5,188 nt of DNA from CAXXOK01 sp035399245. Lineage in GTDB: Bacteria > Bacillota > Clostridia > Christensenellales > Aristaeellaceae. Shown here piece after piece: positions 1 through 5,188 of the stretch; position 1 is the first letter of the stretch, and every line of letters starts with the position of its first letter. The stretch spans positions 1 through 5,188 of the forward strand of contig DAOPIR010000192.1 in NCBI GenBank assembly GCA_035399245.1, in the 5' to 3' direction. Position numbers and translations under genes: made by a program. The notes beneath the pieces were generated by a model. It was not told the DNA's origin. It did not search any database and saw only the letters and a program-made list of their open reading frames with translations.

Positions 1-68
1 TAGAGCCGAATCAGGTGGCTTACGTTCTGATCGTCATCAATCAAGAGAATGGTTTGAGAATCCATCAT
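1..68 (-). CDS. Response regulator, receiver-domain N-terminus (partial, runs off left edge)
   Basis: Only the first 22 codons are in the window. They read MMDSQTILLIDDDQNVSHLI and then Arg-Leu. This is the classic start of a CheY-like receiver domain: a hydrophobic first beta strand (TILLI) followed by the acidic cluster DDD at residues 11-13 that binds magnesium beside the phosphoacceptor, then the start of helix 1. A ribosome binding site AAAGGAG lies on the minus strand at 80-74. Two adjacent ATGs are possible, at 68 (5-base spacing) and at 65 (8-base spacing), and the choice is open. The gene begins 25 bases after the mutS2 stop on the same strand with no terminator between, so it is probably the next gene of that operon. 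The output domain lies outside the window, so whether it is OmpR-type, NarL-type or receiver-only cannot be said. Confidence 0.82.
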   Translation of the reverse strand, partial: MMDSQTILLIDDDQNVSHLIRL

Positions 69-93
69 TGAAACTCCTTTACCATAGTGGCAG

Positions 94-2448
94 TCATTTT
101 AGAGTTACAACAGTAACCCCGTCTTCTCCTTCACCATAGATACCCAGGCGGTAACTTTTTACATTCATGTGTTTTTTCAGGTGCTTCTGTACGCCGGCGC
201 GCAGAACACCGGTGCCTTTTCCGTGGATAATGCTCACCTCATGCAGGCCTGCGAGCATGGCTTCGTCAAGATAGCGGTCAATTTCCGGCAGCGCTTCGTC
301 GATCGCTTGCCCGCGAACGTCGATCTCCAGAGGCACATTGCGGGTTAATGCGCCGGTTTTGGCTGTGACGGTCGTCTTATTCTCCTTTTTGGGCTCCAGC
401 AAACGCAGCTGGCTGATATGCACTTTCATTTTGAGAATACCAGCCTGGATTTCCACTTCGCCTTTCCCGTTGGGCGGGGTTAAAACGGTTCCCTTCGTGT
501 TCAGGTGTACAATCTCCACATGCTCGCCCACGCGGACGGTCTTTGGCGCTTTGTGCATGGAGGTGCTCTTTTGGCTGAGTTCTTCGCTTAACTTGTCAAT
601 CCCGTCGTTGAGGCGTTTTCGGATGGCGATCGCCTCCGCATCGGGAGAAGAGGCATCCTTGCGCATCTGTTTTACATCGGACAGAATTGCTTCGGCTTCG
701 GAACGCGCGTTTTCAAGAATTCGTTTGGCGTCGTCCTTGGAACGGCGGATATTGGTACGTTTCTTTTCTTCAATTTCGTTGCGGAGCGCTTCGGCTTCAT
801 CGCGCAGGCGGATGGTTTCCTGCCGTGTCTTTTCAGCAATTACGCGTTCCTTTTCGGCAATGTTACGGTGGTACTCGGCATTGGCGATAACATCTTCAAA
901 ACGAATATCATTTTTGGAAAGCAGCGTTTTTGCGTCTTCGATCAACGCTTTGGATAAGCCGAGCTTCTGGCTGATTTCAAAGGCATTGCTTTTGCCGGGG
1001 ATACCGATGGAGAGGCGATATGTCGGGCGCAGGGTCTCGATATCAAATTCCACGCTGGCGTTTTCCACGCCCGTCGTAGTCAGCGCAAAGGCTTTCAGCT
1101 CGCTGTAATGCGTCGTGGCCATCGTGCGGATGGAGCGGCTGAGCAGATAAGACAAAATTGTCTGCGCAAGCGCAGCACCTTCTGTGGGATCGGTTCCCGC
1201 GCCCAGCTCGTCAAACAGCGCCAGATCATTTGCTTCTACCTGGCCCAGAATCTCCACGATATTGGTCATATGGCCGGAAAACGTGGATAAGGACTGCTCG
1301 ATGGATTGCTCGTCCCCGATATCGGCGTACACATGATCAAATACGGCAAGCCTCGTTCCCTGCTCGGCCGGCACGTGCAGACCGGCCTGCATCATCAGCG
1401 TAAACAGGCCTACGGTTTTCAGCGTCACGGTTTTACCGCCGGTATTCGGGCCGGTAATAATCAGTGTGGTAAACTCCCTGCCGATATGTATGTTGCAGGG
1501 AACGACCGTTTTGGGATCCAACAACGGATGCCGGCCGCGGACGATATCCATATATCCCTCATGATTGATTTCCGGCATAACGGCATCCATTTCATTGGCA
1601 AACACAGCCTTGGCAAACGCAAAGTCTATCCGTGCCAGAAACCCGATATTGTCGGAAAGCTCATCGGCAACCGTGCCCACCTGGTCGGTAAGTGCCTGTA
1701 AGATACGGGCAATTTCCTTTTGCTCCTGTGCCTGCAGCTGCTTGAGATCGTTGCCAAGCTCCACTACGCTTAACGGTTCCACAAACAGCGTAGCGCCGGT
1801 GGAACTCTGGTCGTGCACCAAGCCCGGCATATTGCTGCGGTATTCGGCCTTCACAGGCACGCAATAACGGCCGTTGCGCATGGTGATAATCGCTTCCTGA
1901 AGGTACTTGGCATGGCTTGAACCGTGGACAATGCTGTTGAGCTTTTCCCGTACACGATCGTTAACCACACGGATCTTTTTGCGAATCTGCATCAACTCCG
2001 CCGAGGCACGGTCGGCAATTTCCTCTTCTCCAATGATGGCATCGGTGATCTCCTGCTCCAGCCCCTGGTTGACAGTAATCAGTGAGGAAAGGGAGGAGAG
2101 GATCGGCGTGCGCTGCGTATCCTTTTGAAGCAATGCTCTGGCGGCGCGTGCGGCCGCCATACAGTTTGCAATATGCAGCAGGGAGCGCGGTGAGAGCATA
2201 GCGCCTTTTTTGGCCAGCTGCAGTTCGTCGGTAACATCGTCAAAGGAATGGATCGGATTGCCGCCGGTATGCGCACACATCACCACGGCTTCCTGGGTTT
2301 CCTCAAGTGCGTGCTTGACCTGATTAAAATCGTCCTCGGGCAGTAAACGCAAACAAAGCGAAGCGCCAAGCGGCGTAACGCTGAAAGCAGCGAGTTTTTC
2401 CCTGATTTTATCAAATTCCAGCACACGAAGCTCACGTTTGATATTCAT
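94..2448 (-). CDS. mutS2: MutS2 family ATPase with C-terminal Smr endonuclease domain
   Basis: This is a full-length 784-residue MutS2, matching the usual Bacillus length of about 785. It lacks the MutS N-terminal mismatch-recognition domains. The core region carries the conserved HDQSSTGATLFVEP at 212-225. The ATPase has Walker A GPNTGGKT at 333-340, the LSTFSGHM motif at 387-394, Walker B LALFDE at 409-414 followed by GAGTDP, and TTHYSELK at 445-452. Residues about 515-600 are a charged coiled coil, about 636-685 is a small beta-rich KOW-like segment, and about 705-784 is the Smr domain with IDVRG (709-713) and HGKGTG (742-747). All catalytic motifs look intact. Family knowledge: MutS2 proteins affect homologous recombination, and in B. 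subtilis MutS2 also acts on collided ribosomes. The ATG at 2448 has AAAGGAG 6 bases upstream (2461-2455). It lies 29 bases after the PPIase stop, so co-transcription is likely. Confidence 0.97.
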   Translation of the reverse strand: MNIKRELRVLEFDKIREKLAAFSVTPLGASLCLRLLPEDDFNQVKHALEETQEAVVMCAHTGGNPIHSFDDVTDELQLAKKGAMLSPRSLLHIANCMAAARAARALLQKDTQRTPILSSLSSLITVNQGLEQEITDAIIGEEEIADRASAELMQIRKKIRVVNDRVREKLNSIVHGSSHAKYLQEAIITMRNGRYCVPVKAEYRSNMPGLVHDQSSTGATLFVEPLSVVELGNDLKQLQAQEQKEIARILQALTDQVGTVADELSDNIGFLARIDFAFAKAVFANEMDAVMPEINHEGYMDIVRGRHPLLDPKTVVPCNIHIGREFTTLIITGPNTGGKTVTLKTVGLFTLMMQAGLHVPAEQGTRLAVFDHVYADIGDEQSIEQSLSTFSGHMTNIVEILGQVEANDLALFDELGAGTDPTEGAALAQTILSYLLSRSIRTMATTHYSELKAFALTTTGVENASVEFDIETLRPTYRLSIGIPGKSNAFEISQKLGLSKALIEDAKTLLSKNDIRFEDVIANAEYHRNIAEKERVIAEKTRQETIRLRDEAEALRNEIEEKKRTNIRRSKDDAKRILENARSEAEAILSDVKQMRKDASSPDAEAIAIRKRLNDGIDKLSEELSQKSTSMHKAPKTVRVGEHVEIVHLNTKGTVLTPPNGKGEVEIQAGILKMKVHISQLRLLEPKKENKTTVTAKTGALTRNVPLEIDVRGQAIDEALPEIDRYLDEAMLAGLHEVSIIHGKGTGVLRAGVQKHLKKHMNVKSYRLGIYGEGEDGVTVVTLK

Positions 2449-2477
2449 GTACTGCTCCTTTCGAAAACGGGAGAGAT

Positions 2478-2993
2478 TTATAACTTTTTGAAAGGATAAT
2501 TCTCCCCGTATGTTTCTACGCGAATGGTACGGACTACCTGCGGTGTGACCGGTTTATCCCGCATATCCGTACGGGTATTTACAATGCGGTCGGCGGCTTC
2601 CATGCCGTCGAGCACTTTGCCAAAGGCCGCGTAAGCGCCGTCCAGATGCGGACTATCGCTCGTCATGATAAAAAACTGCGAACCGGCGCTGTCCATCATC
2701 ATGCTGCGTGCCATGCTCAGCACGCCATAGGTATGTTTTATGGCATTCGGATGACCGTTTTGCGCAAATTCACCTTTGATGGAATAGCCGGGGCCGCCGG
2801 TACCCGTACCCTGCGGGCAGCCGCCCTGGATCATAAATCCCGGGATGCAGCGATGAAAGGTAAGGCCGTCGTAATATCCGCTGTTTGCCAGCGCAATGAA
2901 ATTGCCTGCGGATTGCGGCGCTACATCGGGGTACAGCTCTCCGGTCATGATATCGTTATTTTCCATGGTAATGGTAAAGGTCGGATTCTTCAT
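2478..2993 (-). CDS. Cyclophilin-type peptidyl-prolyl cis-trans isomerase
   Basis: A 171-residue single-domain cyclophilin that catalyses cis-trans isomerisation of X-Pro bonds. Visible motifs are FHR at 46-48 with catalytic Arg48, PGFMIQGGCPQGTGTGGPGY at 51-70 (Phe53, Gln56), LSMAR at 92-96, SAGSQFFIM at 102-110 (Gln106, Phe108), and HLDGAYAAFGKV at 116-127. His116 sits where human cyclophilin A has the cyclosporin-contacting Trp, as in many bacterial members. No signal peptide or lipobox is seen, so it is probably cytoplasmic. The frame is open back to 3083, but those 30 extra codons run through the promoter (TATAAT at 3039-3034). The ATG at 2993 has GAAAGGTG at 3010-3003, 9 bases upstream, and begins the conserved fold, so it is the preferred start. 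It is first in the leftward unit, ahead of mutS2. The family is certain; an assignment such as ppiB is likely but not separable from paralogues here. Confidence 0.95.
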   Translation of the reverse strand: MKNPTFTITMENNDIMTGELYPDVAPQSAGNFIALANSGYYDGLTFHRCIPGFMIQGGCPQGTGTGGPGYSIKGEFAQNGHPNAIKHTYGVLSMARSMMMDSAGSQFFIMTSDSPHLDGAYAAFGKVLDGMEAADRIVNTRTDMRDKPVTPQVVRTIRVETYGENYPFKKL

Positions 2994-3002
2994 ATGTTTG
3001 AA

Positions 3003-3010
3003 CACCTTTC
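3003..3010 (-). promoter_or_regulatory. Ribosome binding site that decides the PPIase start
   Basis: On the minus strand the sequence GAAAGGTG lies 9 bases before the ATG at 2993. It supports that start over the in-frame ATG at 3083, which would have to be transcribed from upstream of the recognisable promoter. Confidence 0.75.
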
Positions 3011-3033
3011 TGTAATCTGTTTTTGCTGTAAGT

Positions 3034-3061
3034 ATTATAGCAGAACGAGCGAATCTTGCAA
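3034..3061 (-). promoter_or_regulatory. Sigma-A-type promoter of the PPIase-mutS2-response regulator unit
   Basis: On the minus strand, TTGCAA (3061-3056) and TATAAT (3039-3034) are separated by 16 bases. The -10 is preceded by TGC, giving an extended -10 (TGCTATAAT). The predicted transcription start is near 3027, leaving a leader of about 34 bases before the PPIase ATG. The consensus -10 with TG extension should tolerate the weaker -35 and short spacer. Confidence 0.8.
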
Positions 3062-3125
3062 GAAACAAGATCCGCAATCCCATACAAATCGTATTACGGC
3101 AGTATGCTTGTGTATCAATCTTGGG

Positions 3126-3148
3126 AATCGATTGAAATATTTTCGATT
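3126..3148. promoter_or_regulatory. Imperfect inverted repeat over the rightward -35 (possible operator)
   Basis: AATCGA (3126-3131) and TCGATT (3143-3148) are inverted copies flanking the A/T palindrome AAATATTT (3135-3142). The -35 hexamer of the rightward promoter sits between the arms, where a bound dimer could block polymerase. A second overlapping pair, TCAATC (3115-3120) and GATTGA (3130-3135), lies just upstream. In AT-rich DNA such repeats can be chance, and no known operator is recognised. Confidence 0.25.
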
Positions 3149-3160
3149 ATTGATTATAAT
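3132..3160 (+). promoter_or_regulatory. Sigma-A-type promoter of the receiver-like/SPFH unit
   Basis: TTGAAA (3132-3137) and TATAAT (3155-3160) are separated by exactly 17 bases, close to the vegetative consensus. The predicted start is near 3167, giving a leader of about 29 bases before the GTG at 3196. Its -35 is 70 bases from the -35 of the opposing promoter, so the two units diverge from one short control region. Confidence 0.85.
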
Positions 3161-3181
3161 AGATGTAAATTATGGACTATT

Positions 3182-3186
3182 GGAGG
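3182..3186 (+). promoter_or_regulatory. Ribosome binding site pointing to a GTG start
   Basis: GGAGG lies 9 bases before the GTG at 3196. The upstream in-frame ATG at 3172 precedes this site, has no Shine-Dalgarno of its own, and lies only about 5 bases from the predicted transcription start. It is therefore probably not used. Confidence 0.8.
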
Positions 3187-3195
3187 TTGGCATTT

Positions 3196-4011
3196 GTGTA
3201 TAGGCTCCTGATTGTAACGAAGTCACCGAAGATAGAAAAGGTTTTCAACGAGATTAACGGTTGGGAAACAATGGGGTTCAAGCCGCCGAGGATTCGTATA
3301 TCATTTGCGGATGCAGTTGATTGCATGGACAGGCACCATACCGATGCAATCGGTATTGATGAAGGCTTTGCCGAACTGGAAGACTGGATGGATGCCAATC
3401 AGCCGCAGATCCCGATATTCAAAGTCGTGGATGATGCGCAAGAGCAGCTTGCAATTCTCCGTGAGGTTGAACTGCTGCTCAACCAGATCCATACGGATAA
3501 TTCCAACGATGATTATGACGAGGCCGCAAACTTTGCGCAGGCCCGGGAACGCTGGATGAAGTATCTGCTTTCCCGTCTGGCATCGTCTAAACCGGAAATT
3601 CTTAAGCAGCAGCGGCTGTACCGCTGCTCCGATGATCCCGAGAAGCCTTGTATATTTGCACGGATCAGCATTCCGCAGGGGGATATGTTCATCACCGAGC
3701 GCTGGCACTATGGCAGCGAACGGCTGGCAACTGCGCTGCGTAATTTCTTTGGCGAAGAATACGAGCATATGAATATCCATATCGCGGTTGTTTCGCCCGA
3801 AGAGGTTCGCGTCGTATTCAGCCCGAAGCCGGAAACCGAAGGCAACCCACAGGCAGAAGCCATGGCGCGTTCCTATATTGAAGAAACGATAGAGCAGATC
3901 GAGCACTATCTGGGATTATCGATGAGCTTGTCAGAGATGAAAGTATTAAACGGATTGGTGGATTTCGCAGCGGACTGTCCCTGGTGTGATGAAAAACAGG
4001 AGGATAAATAA
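3196..4011 (+). CDS. Uncharacterised receiver-like protein without DNA-binding domain
   Basis: A 271-residue protein of unknown function. Residues 1-100 read as alternating strands and helices like a receiver domain: YRLLIVT (2-8), a helix at 10-20, RIRISF (32-37), a helix at 38-49, DAIGID (50-55), a helix at 56-69, IPIFKVV (72-78) and a helix at 80-98. Asp55 falls where the phosphoacceptor would be, but the acidic pair after strand 1 is replaced by Thr8-Lys9, so this looks like a degenerate receiver. An acidic linker and helix follow (101-140), then a mixed alpha/beta segment (about 140-210: CIFARISIP, FITERW, IHIAVV, VRVVFSP), then a helical tail ending in CPWC at 261-264. No helix-turn-helix, membrane segment or signal peptide is seen. 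It is first in a two-gene unit, with its stop one base before the SPFH gene's ATG. The fold assignment is inference from residue pattern; the reading frame itself is secure. Confidence 0.85.
   Translation: MYRLLIVTKSPKIEKVFNEINGWETMGFKPPRIRISFADAVDCMDRHHTDAIGIDEGFAELEDWMDANQPQIPIFKVVDDAQEQLAILREVELLLNQIHTDNSNDDYDEAANFAQARERWMKYLLSRLASSKPEILKQQRLYRCSDDPEKPCIFARISIPQGDMFITERWHYGSERLATALRNFFGEEYEHMNIHIAVVSPEEVRVVFSPKPETEGNPQAEAMARSYIEETIEQIEHYLGLSMSLSEMKVLNGLVDFAADCPWCDEKQEDK
3998..4003 (+). promoter_or_regulatory. Strong ribosome binding site of the SPFH gene, inside the upstream gene
   Basis: AGGAGG, a full match to the anti-Shine-Dalgarno core, lies 9 bases before the ATG at 4013 and within the last codons of the preceding gene. 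It picks 4013 over the in-frame ATGs at 3986 and 3989 and suggests translational coupling with high expression. Confidence 0.9.
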
Positions 4012-4012
4012 C

Positions 4013-5080
4013 ATGGGATTGTTTAAAAAGATCGTTACGAGCCAACTGGTTGATGTAATTGAATGGAAAGACAGCACCAAGAACACCATGGTATACCGTT
4101 ATGACATGAACGGCAAAGAGATCATGATGGGTGCGCAGCTTACCGTGCGCGAAAGCCAGGTTGCCGTGTTTGTCAACGAGGGCCAGCTGGCCGATATATT
4201 TGAGCCCGGCCGTTATGAGCTTACAACCAGCAATATGCCGATCATGACGGCGCTCAAGGCGTGGAAGTTCGGATTTAACTCCCCGTTCAAGTCGGATGTT
4301 TACTTCATCAATACCAAACAGTTTCTGGATTGTAAATGGGGAACCAGCAATCCCGTTATGATGCGTGACGCCGAGTTTGGCATGATCCGCATCCGTGCAT
4401 TTGGTATCTTTGCGTTCCGTGTAAAGGATTCGGAAGTGTTCCTTAAAGAAGTGTTCGGCACCAGCAGCATGTTCACCGTGGAAGACGTGGAAGGGCAGAT
4501 CAAGCGTACGCTGATCTCCGGCCTCAGCGACGCGATAGCTGAGAGCAAGATCCCCGCGCTGGACATGGCCGCCAACTATCAGGAGCTGAGCGCGTTCGTG
4601 CAAAAAGCGCTCAATCCCCAAGTGGAAGCGCTTGGCCTGACGCTGACCAGCTTCATCATTGAAAACATCAGCCTGCCGGAGGATGTGGAAAAAGCCATCG
4701 ACAAGCGCACCTCCATGGGCGTTGCCGGTGATCTGAACAAGTATACCCAGTATCAGGCAGCCGAGGCGATGCGGGAAGCCGCCAACAACCCTAATGGCGG
4801 TATGGCAGGCATGGGCGTGGGCATGGGCGCAGGCGCAGCTATGGGCCAGATGTTTGCCCAGAGCATGAACGCCGCCAATCAACAATCAGCGCAGCCTGCA
4901 CAACCGGCACAGCCCGCTGCTGTGGCATGTGTAGCCTGCGGCAAACAAATTCCGCAGGGCAGCAAGTTCTGCCCCGAATGCGGAGCGCCGCAAGCACCGC
5001 AGCAGAAGACCTGCTCCAACTGCGGCGCCAAGCTGGAAGCGAACGCCAAGTTCTGTCCGGAGTGCGGACAAAAGCAATAA
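4013..5080 (+). CDS. YdjI-like SPFH-domain protein with two C-terminal zinc ribbons
   Basis: A 355-residue protein in four parts. (1) An N-terminal amphipathic segment, MGLFKKIVTSQLVDVIEW, which may touch the membrane; no transmembrane helix is present. (2) An SPFH/Band 7-type region at about 20-235, including the EGQLADIFEPGRYEL segment at 56-70 and a helical C-terminal part with LISGLSDAIAESK (167-179). (3) A Gly/Met-rich stretch at 262-280 and an Ala-Gln-Pro repeat at 293-302, both likely flexible. (4) Two zinc ribbons, Cys306/309/320/323 and Cys334/337/348/351, each CxxC-10-CxxC. This order matches proteins often annotated as virion-core-like, including B. subtilis YdjI, which is linked to PspA and YdjG/YdjH at the membrane under envelope stress. 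Neither PspA nor YdjG/YdjH is visible in this window. The gene starts one base after the receiver-like gene and is followed by a terminator. Family confidence is high; the exact role is inferred. Confidence 0.93.
   Translation: MGLFKKIVTSQLVDVIEWKDSTKNTMVYRYDMNGKEIMMGAQLTVRESQVAVFVNEGQLADIFEPGRYELTTSNMPIMTALKAWKFGFNSPFKSDVYFINTKQFLDCKWGTSNPVMMRDAEFGMIRIRAFGIFAFRVKDSEVFLKEVFGTSSMFTVEDVEGQIKRTLISGLSDAIAESKIPALDMAANYQELSAFVQKALNPQVEALGLTLTSFIIENISLPEDVEKAIDKRTSMGVAGDLNKYTQYQAAEAMREAANNPNGGMAGMGVGMGAGAAMGQMFAQSMNAANQQSAQPAQPAQPAAVACVACGKQIPQGSKFCPECGAPQAPQQKTCSNCGAKLEANAKFCPECGQKQ
4796..4852 (+). repeat. Gly/Met-rich low-complexity segment within the SPFH protein
   Basis: Codons 262-280 read GGMAGMGVGMGAGAAMGQM, a short degenerate repeat of Gly, Ala and Met. 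It separates the SPFH-type region from the zinc ribbons and is followed by an Ala-Gln-Pro repeat (residues 293-302). It is probably a flexible or mildly hydrophobic linker. Confidence 0.75.
4928..5065 (+). repeat. Tandem zinc-ribbon coding repeat
   Basis: Two copies of a CxxCG-9-CxxC module (4928-4981 and 5012-5065) are offset by 84 bases, or 28 codons. Both contain KFCPECG, encoded by AAGTTCTG(C/T)CC(C/G)GA(A/G)TGCGGA. The nucleotide differences in this core are all synonymous, consistent with an in-frame duplication kept under protein-level selection. Confidence 0.8.
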
Positions 5081-5086
5081 GCAAGA

Positions 5087-5133
5087 TTAAAAAGGCTTGC
5101 CATGCTGATTGTAAGCAGGGCAAGCCTTTTTAA
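5087..5133 (+). terminator. Rho-independent terminator, probably bidirectional
   Basis: TTAAAAAGGCTTGCC (5087-5101) is a perfect 15-base inverted match to GGCAAGCCTTTTTAA (5119-5133). Inside it, after one A/G mismatch, TGCT (5103-5106) pairs with AGCA (5114-5117) around a 7-base loop. The right arm ends in TTTTT and the left arm starts with AAAAA, so it can terminate transcription from either side. It lies 6 bases after the SPFH stop codon. Confidence 0.92.
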
Positions 5134-5154
5134 TTATCAGCGATTAAATGCCGG

Positions 5155-5188
5155 TTACGGCGCTGGTGTAGAAGAAGGCGCGGGCGTG
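5155..5188 (-). CDS. Possible 3' end of a convergent gene (partial)
   Basis: On the minus strand the last bases can be read as TPAPSSTPAP followed by TAA at 5157-5155, like the Pro/Thr/Ser-rich tail of an exported protein. Another frame gives HARAFFYTSAVTGI with a stop at 5146-5144. Both would end just before the bidirectional terminator, which is the main reason to suspect a convergent gene. The stretch is too short to choose a frame or to be sure it is coding. Confidence 0.3.
   Translation of the reverse strand, partial: TPAPSSTPAP

Noticed and set aside
338..1108. Plus-strand open frame of 256 codons opposite mutS2
   Set aside because: Ser/Arg-rich, no domain, and lies entirely antisense to the conserved MutS2 coiled-coil and Smr regions.
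3053..3071. Inverted repeat ATCTTG-N7-CAAGAT overlapping the leftward -35
   Set aside because: Only six bases per arm and no matching known operator; chance is a sufficient explanation.
2994..3083. 30-codon N-terminal extension of the PPIase
   Set aside because: It overlaps the -35 and -10 of the gene's own promoter and has no counterpart in cyclophilins, so the ATG at 2993 is preferred.
3082..3116. Partial inverted repeat ATACAA...TTGTGTAT in the intergenic region
   Set aside because: The arms match imperfectly and the sequence is AT-rich, so no riboswitch, small RNA or operator is supported.
2646..3203. Plus-strand open frame of 185 codons across the PPIase and intergenic region
   Set aside because: Antisense to the cyclophilin motifs, and it runs through both promoters and into the next gene's start region.
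3301..3906. Minus-strand open frame of 201 codons opposite the receiver-like gene
   Set aside because: No recognisable domain. The plus-strand frame has a good promoter, ribosome binding site and coupled downstream gene.
3818..4885. Minus-strand open frame of 355 codons opposite the SPFH gene
   Set aside because: It is antisense to a clearly recognisable gene, has an odd His/Ala-rich composition with no recognisable domain, and no ribosome binding site was identified. It is a shadow frame from the codon bias of the real gene.

Overview
The window looks like ordinary chromosome of a low-to-medium GC Firmicute, most likely a member of the Clostridia. The signs are strong AGGAGG-type ribosome binding sites, a GTG start, near-consensus sigma-A promoters, a full-length MutS2 with a C-terminal Smr domain, and a YdjI-type SPFH/zinc-ribbon protein. 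Base composition is close to balanced and even across the window. There is no sign of a phage, transposon, CRISPR array or RNA gene. Genus cannot be assigned from sequence alone.

Layout. Two divergent transcription units start from a 202-base intergenic region (2994-3195). Leftward (minus strand): a cyclophilin peptidyl-prolyl isomerase (2478-2993), mutS2 (94-2448), and the first 22 codons of a canonical response regulator (1-68), which runs off the left edge. The gaps are 29 and 25 bases, each downstream gene has its own AAAGGAG site, and no terminator lies between them, so they probably form one operon. Rightward (plus strand): a 271-residue protein of unknown function with a degenerate receiver-like N-terminus and a C-terminal CPWC (3196-4011). 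After a single intergenic base comes a 355-residue SPFH-domain protein ending in two zinc ribbons (4013-5080). A long perfect inverted repeat with a T-run (5087-5133) closes this unit. The last ~55 bases may hold the 3' end of a convergent gene.

How the genes may work together. The leftward unit combines protein folding (PPIase), a MutS2/Smr ATPase implicated in recombination control and rescue of collided ribosomes, and a signalling regulator. The rightward pair is the most interesting part. YdjI-type SPFH proteins are linked in Bacillus subtilis to the PspA/YdjGHI envelope-stress system. Here such a protein is tightly coupled to a response-regulator-like protein that has no DNA-binding domain and lacks the usual acidic pocket. 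This suggests, as inference only, a two-protein membrane-associated sensing or scaffold module.
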